Assembly: GCA_037178855.1 (NCBI GenBank)
Contig: JASJZC010000006.1
Coordinates: 6,448,001-6,512,000 of the forward strand
From: Oscheius sp. JU75
Lineage: Eukaryota; Nematoda; Chromadorea; Rhabditida; Rhabditidae
Reading direction: 5' to 3'
DNA length: 64,000 bases
Numbering within the stretch: the first letter of the stretch is position 1; each line of letters opens with the position of its first letter. Below the pieces are notes generated by a model that made no database searches, was not told where the DNA came from, and saw nothing but the letters and a program-made list of their open reading frames with translations. This document shows, piece by piece, positions 11,608 through 21,422 of the stretch. A program made the translations under genes and the position numbers.

Positions 11608-14091
11608 GATATAGGTCTTACCCTGAAAATGGCAGTTGAGGAACTGAAGAGACCGAGCTGCCGTAACATGGAATTGTATGCAAGATATCAATAGACGATA
11701 GATGGGCACACAGTGCTCGAACATTATACATTCACAGCAATTTGACAATGAACTGTCTAAGTGGACAGGAAATATATCAAAAAAGTGAGTTTGTGTCAGA
11801 GCTTTATGCACTTTCCAGGAGACACTCTTCGAAATAATTCATGCCGAGCATCGTCTTCTATTCAGAGCTATGAAGAGGCGGAAAAACAGGGTTCTTTGAT
11901 TGGTTTTCAAAAAATTTGAGAGAATTGCCAAGAAGTTCCCAACCGTATTATCTTGGCACGAGAACAGTTCTCGTACTGAGTACGGTGAGACTAGGTCTTC
12001 TGGGTTAACCCCAAGCTTATAAGTCGGAAGTCAGACAACGGCAGGATGGAAAAGGTACAAAGATGGAAGAGATCGTAAAGGCTGAGGTTGTCGAGCAGGA
12101 AACGGAGGAACAGGTTCCTCAACCAGATTATAAGATGTGGTAGGGGTGTGTCTCTCTGCCTCTTTCCGTTCTAAATATCCTGTCCTCGGGTGCGTCTTTG
12201 AACTCTAAACAACCCCGTCTAACGTAGAGAAGAGGGCCAATGAGCCGTGTAACAGGTAAGGTGGCGCGCTACTTGATTTCTGAGAAAAGGAGACATTTTT
12301 CGTGGGCTATGAAAAAGGACAGATTGTATCAGAGAGAGGGACACTTGTTCTCTCTCGCTAACTAGGTAAGAGACAGCTGCTTGAAAATCAGGCATTTTTC
12401 CGAGAAAAAGATGAAGATGAGTAATGACGAGCAGTGAGAGAGTCCCGACGGAGGGCAGCAGCAACAAGAGGCCGACAAATTGACTCCTACTCGAGGGGAT
12501 TTAGGGGCTAAGGAGGAACAAAATACAAAGAATTCGCTCCAGGGGTTCTTTGAAATCCGTATCTTTAGTGTGTCAAGTTAATTCCAAAACCGTGCTAAGC
12601 ACTACCAGAGCCATGTTACTCTTTGAGAGTTTCAAGAATTCCATTTCAGTTCAGACTAGAAGTCCATGTATTCGTACCTGCCATTATATTTAAACAAAAA
12701 GGAGAAAATAAAAAGGCATCAGTTTAAACATGAATCGTAAAATCGACGAGCCTCTTGTTGCTTCTTCATCATTCGTCTGTTGCAAGAATGGTCCTGAGAA
12801 CAACATACCAGGCCAGAACGTATAGTTTTGCAACTGTTTGCAACGGAATAGTAAGTTTTAAGTGTTTCCAGCAATGATTTACGGTTCTATCAACTGCACA
12901 ATCCAAAAAAAAAATTCTTATCAAGAACGAAAGCTGTCAAGACTTCGTGTCAAAAGTGGTGACAAGTGGCATCTGCGTAACTGAATTTTCTCGAGAGGCT
13001 GGCCTGCCAAAAAGGCGTGATCTCGAATGCACAACTGGGGTGATGATGAAGAAAACATTGAGCATTCAGTTTCCCATGTTAGAAGATTTAAGTATAGTAA
13101 GTAGTAGAAAACATTTGTCAGTCTTTTTGTCAAAAGAGTGAACGGCTCTCAAGAGAGACAGAAGGAGAGCAAGCTGTCTCTCTCCCTACTCCGAGAATGT
13201 TCGCCGCTTGAGTTCGAGTATAATCAAACAGAACTGTGGCACAATGTGGACGAAACAGATCAGTACAAGTGATATGGGGTGGGGTAGAGGCGAGAAGAGT
13301 CCCTGAGCAAGTCTCTCTGCCAGCGAAGCATCAGTCAAAACAGGCGTCGCAATCACTCAAATGTTGCGCCAGAAGGATCTTTGATTTGAGGAGTTCGCGG
13401 AGACGCTAATAGCTTATTGAATTGAGCTTACCTTTCTGAAAAGTTGGCTTATCTCTTTTTCTTCTCAGCTGTGTTTACTTTTCGCACATTGCGCAGCATT
13501 ATTTCTACGGGGAGGGAGGAGCTGTGACCAGATGGCAGACACCGAAACACTTGATAGAGTTCGGGAAAACACGGGAAAGGAACAGAGGGAATATGAGTAG
13601 ATGTAGAGTACATTCTTTCGGAAAATGGGAAGAATATTGTGTAACTGAACCAACCTCGAAATCGAAAAAATTCTCATCAGCAGACAGACGCGATTTGGTG
13701 AAAGAGTAAAATCAACAAGCAGCCGAGTCCAGTTGTGAACGAGTTGGAACTCTACAGGAATCTTGCAGAGTTGCTTTCACAGTAACTATAGCTACTTCCG
13801 GTCAACTCCTTGATATCCTCGAGAGACAACATCTTTATCAGTCCGTTTTTCTCGGTAGCAGTAGAACAACCTTGTATTTTGATACTCCCAATTAATAGGT
13901 TTTCTAAAAAAAAAACTTTGCTTATCTTTGCTTAAAAAGCAAAATTAGTTTCAGTGTTTGGAAAGCTGCACTCAGAGCTACAGAAGGTAATCAAGGGGCA
14001 CAAGGTTTGCCTACTTCTTCCATCACAGCGTCCAGTTCAGTAAAAACGATGCTTCTTCCACTGTTTTTCTTGCTAATTCCCGGACTTGTAG
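11608..14091. other. Intergenic, no supported gene
   Basis: Contains only short ORFs. One at 12063-12143 (+) encodes a 26-residue acidic peptide (starting MEEIVKAEVVEQ) that ends near a possible donor, so it could be a stray exon, but no partner exon was found. An ORF for a signal-like peptide at 14048 (MLLPLFFLLIPGL) runs into the decayed carbonic anhydrase and might have been its leader. Confidence 0.5.
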
Positions 14092-14865
14092 AGTCCAATT
14101 GACATAGACCTGAAACATTTGTAAGAGTCTCCTCTGTAAGAGACATAGGACACTCTTCTTCAAATTGCAGTTCGAAAACTACAAAGACTCTGAAAAAGTC
14201 AATGTTGCTAACAGTGGAGATGCTTGTGTGTATTAGTACAAAAAGCAGAAGAACTCTGGAAGTTCCAATGCAGATTTCGGGCTTCGAGAAATGGGGAGAC
14301 AAGCGATCGAACATTTCTGGCGGAGGTCTGGACCATGTCTACCAATTGAAGCAGTTCCATATTTATTGGGGCAGTGCCTTAGAAACGTCGGGAGGATTCA
14401 CTGTGTTTGCAATCTGGATTGATCTGATGAAGGATGGAAGGCCTTGGGCATTCTTGGATCAGATTATAAAACAAGTCCGGAGGCCTACTTCCTTTTTCGC
14501 AAAAAGAATACCGGGACCTCGAGGTGAGACTATTGTTGTCACTCCTAAACAATTTACAGACACCACAGCTACCGTCAACAATTTCCAAGACCAATCGCTC
14601 TCCCCAAACAGGCAAGCCGATACTATGGAAGTCGGACCATCCTGCCGGGATGTTCCAAGAGTGTCATCTGGACCATTCTGTCCGACGCATTCTTTTTTAT
14701 GACACGAAAACAGGTGAAGGATCTTCAAATATCCAGCGGAAACCTAAAATTCAGATAGCCGCTTTAGGCAGTCTTTCGGCAAAAGATCTCAAGCCGCTTA
14801 GCCAAAACTTCAGACCTACTCAACCACTCAATGAACGAAGGGTTTTCTACAGTCAGACAGTCTAA
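14092..14865 (+). pseudogene. Carbonic anhydrase paralogue, zinc site lost (pseudogene or CA-related protein)
   Basis: Homologous blocks occur in the order of the 10.4-11.6 kb enzyme: SPIDIDLKHL (14092), KLQFENYKDSEKVNV, ISGFEKWGDKRSNISGGGL, QLKQFHIYWGS, a VFAIWIDLMKDG...FLDQI block, RYYGSRTILPGCSKSVIWTIL and LKPLSQNFRPTQPLNERR up to the stop at 14863-14865. The 41-nt intron 14714-14754 sits at the same position as the last intron of the active gene. The second zinc His is Tyr (FHIYW), and about 35-40 residues that should contain the third ligand are deleted. Joining the exon at ~14520 with the RYYG block requires a frame change I could not resolve, and the N-terminal exon was not found. The first intron would be only 28 nt (14121-14148). 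A catalytically dead CA-related protein is possible, a pseudogene more likely. Confidence 0.7.
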
Positions 14866-14896
14866 AACATTTCATTTTTGAATGAACACCCGTAAA

Positions 14897-17065
14897 CTAG
14901 TAAAGCTCGACAATGTCGTCATCGTCTTCTTCAATCACCCTCCTTGCTTTTTTCTTCGGCGGTGGCGAATTTTCTTTTGTAGAAGACGGCATGTAGATCT
15001 TCTCCGAAGAGTTCATTCTCCATTTGGAGCCAACCTGCATGTAACTGAAAGAGACCTAGTTTGGGATAGTGATTCAGAAAACCTGATAATGCTGTAGGGG
15101 GTGAAGTGAAAGTCCTCTGAGAGATAGCTCTGCAGGAGAAGATAACAGACGATTTCTTCCACAGCCTCTTTCTTTGACGAAGTCTTTCGGGTCAGGAGTT
15201 CCGTCAATTTGGCTCCAGTTATGCGCCCGGAGCCTTCTTTGCTGCTGGATGTTTGCTGAAAAAAATATGGTTACAATGATATTTGGTATACACTGAGCCT
15301 TACCTCTTTGATGATATCATCCGCGGACACCATGAATCTTGTGATATCCTTAGTTCCATTCAGTTCTGTTCCAGAAGAACAGACATCGCAAGCTCCCTGA
15401 CACCACGAAGGCTCCCAGTCTTCTTCAAAGTGTTCAGCTAGACGAACTCGTCTGCAGATAGACCTCTACAAGCTTTTATAACAAATAATTTTCAGAGAAC
15501 TCACATCGGAGGCGAATCTGACCATTTCGTACAGGTTTGTCAGTCCGGTCTTTTCCGTGCAGACCATAGTACTTTGACGGAAAATGTCTGCGAAACGGTA
15601 ATAGAGAATACAAGTCGATGACTGGCCATCGCGACCAGCTCTTCCAGACTCTTGGTAGTAGTTCTCGACAGATTTCGGAATCGCATGGTGAATGACAAAC
15701 CGGACGTCCGACTTGTCAATTCCCATACCTGGAAAATTGATTCTCTGTCGCCTAACTTCGAGTACTAAACCTACCAAAAGCTACAGTAGCCACAATAACT
15801 TGAACAGCTCCACTGAGCCATTTCTCGTGTACAGATGATCGACGGTCCGGCTCCAAATAAGCATGGTAGTAAGCTGCCTTGATGTCAAACTCTCGGAGCT
15901 GTTTGGCCACTTCCTCGCAGTCTTTCCTACTGAAACAGTAGACGATTCCGCTCTGCTTCGCAAACCTATAACTTTTAGTTTTCAGAAGGCTCAGAAGGCT
16001 CACCTCGACTTAATCACACTGGCAATATCTTTTACTGCGTCGGAAGACGGTTTCATCCTGACTTCGTACTTCAAATTGGGTCTGTTGAAGCCTGCTCTGA
16101 AGATTATTGCTCCTGGAAAAGAAGTTTCAAAGAACAGAAATTCGACAAACCGGGAATTCCAAGCATGTCCTTTACATCGTCCAATACTCTTCCAGTTGCT
16201 GTGGCTGTTAACCCCAGGATCGAAACACCTTTAAACTGTCTCTTCAGAACGTTGAGGAAATTGTAGTCAGTACGGAAGTCATGCCCCCATTGCGAACAAC
16301 AATGAACCTCGTCGATGGCGATCAGTTTGAGGAAACCAACGCTTAGAGACTTTTCCAATTTGTTCATGATCCTTTTGCTTTTGGCCAGTTTTTCGGGTGT
16401 CACGTACAGGAGACGGAAAGAGGAGGATTTGTTTGTGATGGCATCTTCAATCTTCTTGACCTGCAAGAAGTATTTTGTCAGTATTTGTCTTTCTATCACA
16501 CCTCCTCTTTCGCTGTATTCTGATTCAGAGTGGCTGCCTCGATACCTATCTTCCTCAACTGTCCCAGCTGGTCTTCTACCAACGAGATCAGAGGACTGAC
16601 CACAAGAGTCAGTCCTTTGGACAAGACGGCAGGCAGTTGGTAGCAGAGACTCTTTCCTCCTCCCGTGCTCATGATCACGATGGCATCTTCTCCACTCATA
16701 ACAGCATTAACCGCTGCTCTTTGAAGTGGACGAAAGGATTCTAGTTTGAAAGTCTGGATGAAGTATAATAATAGAAAATAAATCTCACCTTTTGAAGTAT
16801 TTCTTTCGCTTCAATTGACCAGGAATAGTTGTCATTGTCCCAGTGATCTTCAGCTCGGATTCCTGTGGATACTTGGCTCTCTAGGCGGAGCTCTATCTGG
16901 GAAGTAATGCTAAAAGTTCTTCGAGAGAAGTCTCACATTTTGCCTCTTCATCAAAAGCTCGCTCTTTCTCTTCTTCAGCTTCCGAAACTCCTCGTCCAGG
17001 CCTTTCAGCTCAGAATCAATGTCCAAGAGCTCTGAAGAGAGCTTCGACCTCAAGGAGGAGCTCAT
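14897..17065 (-). CDS. RECQL: RECQ1-type ATP-dependent DNA helicase
   Basis: Ten exons: 17065-16937, 16896-16789, 16753-16502, 16460-16151, 16112-16004, 15965-15775, 15728-15505, 15465-15304, 15255-15083, 15044-14897; about 601 aa against ~650 in human RECQ1. It unwinds DNA 3'-5' in repair and replication-fork restart. Domains: N-terminal coiled coil ([15 protein letters not shown]), FRPLQ Q-motif, Walker A STGGGKS (~K113), DEVH box (~213-216) in the RECQ1-like string [72 protein letters not shown], then the RQC zinc cluster (CRR...CQGACDVC) and winged helix. The C-terminus holds a basic PPKKKARR nuclear signal and an acidic tail. No HRDC domain, as in RECQ1. The RECQ1-type N-terminus and lack of HRDC argue against BLM or WRN. 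Probably the downstream cistron of the COMMD2-like gene. Confidence 0.95.
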
Positions 17066-17176
17066 TGGAACTGAATTGCAAGAATACAAGCATAGACGGA
17101 AGCGCAAAAGGGATATTTGGCAAAGCCATTTTGAGAGAAACATTAAAAGTACGAAGCAATTTATTCAAAAAAAATC
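17066..17176 (-). promoter_or_regulatory. Intercistronic region: poly(A) signal then trans-splice acceptor
   Basis: Between the COMMD stop (17177) and the RECQ1 ATG (17065) there are 111 nt. AATAAA (minus strand) is at 17165-17160, 12 nt past the upstream stop, and a canonical acceptor GCAATTCAG ends at 17071, five nt before the RECQ1 start. This spacing of poly(A) signal and acceptor is the classic nematode operon arrangement (SL2-type trans-splicing). Confidence 0.75.
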
Positions 17177-17944
17177 TCATATTCTAACAGTTTTCGCCTT
17201 CTGTACAGCCTGGACAGCTTTCTGAAGTTCTGCTTCCAGCTTGATCAGCATGTCAGGAGTGAGTTTCAGACTTTGTTTACCAGTAGCAGTTTCCAGATCA
17301 CAGACAAAGGAGACAGCTGGATCGAGATTGGCCGAGGTGCGTTGTGCTACCTGGAAGCTATTGTGTTTGAGCAAAGAGATCATCGAAAACAAACTCAAAA
17401 AAAACCTACATCAATGTCCATTCTCCAGTTGGATCCCTTATAGGTTCCCTTGGTTTGATTTTCCAGTATCTCTTTCTTCAGAGCTTCTACTTCAGGAAGC
17501 AGTGAAATCTCCTGGATCAGTTCCAATACAAAATGTCTCTTGTCTTCAGCAATTCTCGAGCATAAAACTGCATTTTCTACTATTGAAGGGCCCTAAACCT
17601 TTTGTTTTTGTTGGGAAAAAATATATCGACCTTATTCTTGAGATGTAACCGATTGATGGCCAGCCTTTGAACCGAAACCAGGCTTTGTCGCAACGAAGTC
17701 TCGGAAATTTCTAAATGCTTTTCTGAAATACATGCTTAAGTAATGTTTTTTTTTAGATTACCAACCAGAAATAGAAGCGATTTTGCTGTCAGAAAGGGTG
17801 CCGGTAGCAGAACGATGACAACATTCTTTGAAGATTTCTAGCTTATCATCTGAAACATCTACTGAAGTTGTACAGAAGAGACCTACCATCGACTGAATTG
17901 AACCATTGGAGGGAATTCAAAAAAGTTTGCAGTAGATCGGTCAT
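17177..17944 (-). CDS. COMM domain protein, COMMD2-like
   Basis: Exons 17944-17887, 17849-17766, 17722-17631, 17592-17410, 17350-17177; 196 aa, close to the 199 aa of human COMMD2. COMMD proteins form the Commander complex, which helps retrieve membrane cargo from endosomes. The N-terminal half is helical (LNSLQWFNSVD, ISETSLRQSLVSVQ). The C-terminal COMM domain begins near NWRMDID (the conserved W-R-x-D) and continues with DPAVSFVCDL, LTPDMLIKLEAELQKA and a basic end. Assignment to COMMD2 rests on length and the LEAEL...AVQAV tail and is tentative; membership of the COMMD family is firmer. It appears to be the first cistron of an operon with RECQ1. Confidence 0.75.
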
Positions 17945-18182
17945 TTTTTTTAGAGTTTGAACGACTAAAGATAGCCGAAGAGTACAGGGTTACTGGCCAA
18001 AGGATCGTGACGGGACCAGCATATGGCAGCCAATTATGAAAGCTGGACGCTGGACAGCGAGCAAAAGTACACTCAGAAAGAATGCAAACCATAAAGAATG
18101 TCCCGTGAACAATTTGTCACGGTGTTAGATTCATTTGATATACATTCAAGCAAGGTTGGTAACAGTTTCAATAACATGGCGA

Positions 18183-18490
18183 TCAGCAGCTTTTGAACGC
18201 TTGCTCCATTTCTTTGACAGTTCGAGCGATTTTCACTAGCTTATGGCAAGTCTTCATCGCTATGGTCATTTCATGCTTGTAATCGTCGAAATCAATGACA
18301 TAACCTTCTAGTTTTCCGTCTGTAATCGATATTTTCGGCTCGAATTTATGTAAAATATAGAACGGGCTTTCACCAGTAGACTCGTGTGAAGCATAAGTAG
18401 CTAGAGGCAAAATTTTATCCCATTCCGACGGATTATCAACATTCTTTCGAAGAGCTCTCTGAATTGTTTGATTTGCACGTTCAGTCAACT
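18183..18490 (-). mobile_element. LTR-retrotransposon integrase fragment
   Basis: The minus-strand ORF carries ELTERANQTIQRALRK, then SEWDKILPLATYASHESTGE and SPFYILH, the typical end of a Ty3-like integrase core where a gene-internal HESTG(F)SPF motif follows the catalytic Glu region. It stops after ~100 codons in FKSC and has no intact reverse transcriptase beside it. LTRs were not recognised. It is a remnant. Confidence 0.65.
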
Positions 18491-18696
18491 CATATTCGCG
18501 AGGACAATATTTTCAGCTATTTTCAGCTCAGAATCGTCACAGCATGGGCTTATGCGCAAATTTTAACGTTCGTCCTGCCATTTAATCAATTTATCGGAGG
18601 TCTCTTTATCGTTTCGCGCACCAAGAGCATGCTTTGAGTGTTTCAGCAGCTCGTACTGAGTTCCAGTAAATGAGCATAACTAGTTTTTCGGGCGAC

Positions 18697-18951
18697 TCAA
18701 TACCAAATTAGCGAGCTTTCAAATTTCGACAATCGATTCATCTTGCATTCAAGTGCCTTAATCTGACCGGGTAGTTCTGTGCGGGCGCTCGTATTAGCGG
18801 TACGGACATTATTACGTTGTCCTCCAATTATCAAATAGTGGCTAAGTTTCTCATAATCATCAAGTGTTCTTTTAACCGTGTCACGAAGAAGAACAAAGCC
18901 GACCTTTTGAGCGCTGCCACCGTTCAAGTGTCCCAGTAGCAGTTCCTCCAT
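18697..18951 (-). mobile_element. Possible retroelement-derived ORF fragment
   Basis: An 84-codon minus-strand ORF (MEELLLGHLNGGSAQKVGFV...) lies 200 bp upstream of the integrase fragment, same strand. It has no recognisable domain; its helical, charged character would fit a gag-like piece. Association with the integrase remnant is by proximity only. Confidence 0.25.
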
Positions 18952-20587
18952 GTCGTTCTCCTCGTGATCCTGCTTTTCTCGTTCTTCCGTGAGGGGAAGT
19001 CCTCCTGTTTTTGGGTCTTTTCCTGCGTTCTCGGCGTTGATGAGAGCGGGAGTCTAGTCAGTCATTTTGCTGAAAAATCACAAATTAGCTCTTTTTTGAC
19101 GTGGGTGGAAGAATTATACAAGAAGAATAATAAAATTGTATCACACGAACGATTATTCGACGTGGACGACGTTTTGTGGTGAAAAATATGCCAAATGACC
19201 GGTTTTTAGGCGGTATCAGTTGGACGCGTAGCTTTAACTTGTGGAGCTTGTGTCGACGAAATATTCCTGTGGGTTTATATCCCGACAATGAAGGAACTTA
19301 TACGAAGCCGAAGGCGCAGCGGTGTATCACCACCGGAAACAAATAGTCTTGGTTTATAAGACAAGCCTGAAGAAGTCACACACTTCTTAAGATTTTACGC
19401 CAAAAAATGTGGAATAAGAGCCATATTTGTTCGGCCCCCAAGTGGAAGGTCTATCGGTGTGGCTACCGAGACTATTTATTGACGAAGTGCTTGAGCAAGG
19501 GATAAAATTGTCTCCGTCACACGAGAACTCATAAATTCAAGCGAGGGAGAAACTTAGTTTCGACTTCGTCGATGCTTCTTTTCGCAAAACCACAATAAAG
19601 AACTCGTTCTGTTCTGAAGTCTTCAGGCACGACTGCGGCTAGATCGAGTCTTTCGGAAGTAAGATGTACGTAGAGATGAGTGTTGGAGTTGAGACGCCAA
19701 CATCCAGGGTACGATAGTGGATTGTCATAATGTCAGATGCTATTTTTGAATGAGATATTTTGCGATGTATCGACACATTTAACTCTTGATCACGATCCTG
19801 TTCGGCCACTTCCTAAAAGTTCTCCAGTCTCTCGGTGGCTGAGTTTGCTTACCGTCATGATTGTCTGGACGCATGTGGATGTGAGAGAGTACCGGCAATC
19901 GAACGATATTATTCTGCTCTTTTCAATCGTTTTCTCACAGATTGAGGTCCGCCCTCCTGAAAGCTTCCGGTACGTGGATGCTAGATTTCCGGAAGCTGGA
20001 GTTCACAGTACCATTTCGGGAAGAGGAAACACGAGATTATTTAGTGCGTACAAGTTCACGAAAAGTGTTTTTGGTTTGAAGAACTGGAGAATTTCCGGCC
20101 GTATAACAGTTACTTCGAAGTTTAATTGGTGCGCGAAAACATCCCCTGTTCGGAATCGAGAAAACGCAGTTAGTAGTCTTTCAGACTGAAAATGATTATT
20201 TGTATGGGAATGTCATAGGCATACGTTATTTTAAAAACTGGATATGTGAATTTTCGTGAATCTGACCCCAGCAAGCAAATTCAGCTCTCCGGTACAGATC
20301 CTTCACATAGGTGTGCCTGTACTTGTCGACTATTTCTTTCGTTCATTTGCAGGCTCTCATAGATCGGATGTAGCTCTTTGTTTGCAGCTGCGCACGATTT
20401 GATACAAAGTCATGCAGAAGGGACAACTTGCTGGACACCTAGAACTTCTTTTTTCTTCTCTGTTTGGTGAAGCTATCTCGTCCACTTTCTGCAGTCTCCC
20501 CACATCATCCAGTGACTCACTGCTTCCGAAATGAGCAAAGTGACGGCGTAACAGGCCTTTGGTATTCCTCCCTTCCCTTCCAGGTCC
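18952..20587. other. Intergenic; one unassigned 150-codon ORF
   Basis: The ORF 19737-20189 (+, starting MLFLNEIFCDVSTH) is open for 150 codons but shows no signal peptide, domain or splice structure I recognise. Given the retroelement debris just upstream it may belong to an old insertion. Nothing else is supported. Confidence 0.4.
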
Positions 20588-20594
20588 TATATAA
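20588..20594 (+). promoter_or_regulatory. TATA box of the Cys-rich secreted protein gene
   Basis: TATATAA lies 36 nt before the ATG at 20631, leaving a very short 5' UTR. Confidence 0.6.
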
Positions 20595-20630
20595 TCTGCC
20601 CGTATTGCCCTTCTCAACATCACATTCGAC

Positions 20631-21056
20631 ATGCAGCTACTTCTTGTGACCGTTCTGACTCTGGCTCTCCCGCTCACCTGGGCTCACTCTTGCCACAACC
20701 CGTCGACTAAGTTCTGCACCGCCGTCAACGCCACCCCGACTCACGGCAACATTCTGCCTTGGGATCGTACCTGGTTCACCTGTCCTATGTGGCAGAAGAA
20801 CTGTGCCTCTGGCGCCTACACCGAGTGCCATCTGGACGATGGAAAGTGTCTCTGCTCCAACAGACGCTACGCTGTCGAGTCCTGCCCATCAGTCTGCGAG
20901 GGACTGGCCAAAAACATTGCATCTGTCCTCAGTTCAACGCTAAGTAGGCTAGAATTAGTACAAGCTATATTTTTGATTTTCAGCTGTTACGCTGCCGGAG
21001 ACTACTGCGGAGTCGGAGATGACGGACAGTGCCACTGCCCTGCCACCTGCACCTAA
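20631..21056 (+). CDS. Small Cys-rich secreted protein, family unknown
   Basis: Begins with a clear signal peptide (MQLLLVTVLTLALPLTWA, cleaved before HSC). The mature part has cysteines in HSCHNPSTKFCTAVN, WFTCPMWQKNC, ECHLDDGKCLC and a final DYCGVGDDGQCHCPATCT. A TATA box precedes it and AATAAA follows at 21068-21073. The reading frame is open from start to stop (141 codons), but the stretch 20940-20983 ends in TATTTTTGATTTTCAG and looks like an intron; the cleanest donor (GTAGGC at ~20945) does not keep the frame with that acceptor, so the middle residues are uncertain. I do not recognise the cysteine pattern; function unknown. Confidence 0.7.
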   Translation: MQLLLVTVLTLALPLTWAHSCHNPSTKFCTAVNATPTHGNILPWDRTWFTCPMWQKNCASGAYTECHLDDGKCLCSNRRYAVESCPSVCEGLAKNIASVLSSTLSRLELVQAIFLIFSCYAAGDYCGVGDDGQCHCPATCT

Positions 21057-21067
21057 GTTGCGATCCG

Positions 21068-21073
21068 AATAAA
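21068..21073 (+). terminator. Poly(A) signal AATAAA of the Cys-rich protein gene
   Basis: AATAAA 12 nt after the TAA stop at 21054-21056. Confidence 0.7.
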
Positions 21074-21422
21074 ATGTCTAAATAACAATTATTGTTCTTC
21101 AGGCATGAGGCCGGCTGGGTAAGAGTAGAAAGACAGACAAAGAAAGCTTTCACATCTGAAATACAAAAAACTTTACCAAGCAGTAGAAATGTGGGTAGCC
21201 CAAATGATATCTCAGGATTCCGAACCCAATGGCAGCTGTAACCGTCTTATAATTGAAGATGGTTCAAAAAAGGAAATATTAAGACATTATTTTCCCCTTA
21301 TCAGGGACCTTGTTTTCTCGTCCTTCTTTGCCTGAAGTGGTGTCCAGAGGAGCGGGCCTAACAGCGATAAGATAGGTGACAACATACAACACCCTCGTTC
21401 CTTCTTGACCCTAGCCTCTACA

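Noticed and set aside
15863-16234. 123-codon plus-strand ORF
   Set aside because: Antisense shadow of RECQ1 exons.
19737-20189. 150-codon ORF as a gene
   Set aside because: No domain, signal or splice sites, and it sits in retroelement debris; kept only as a note.
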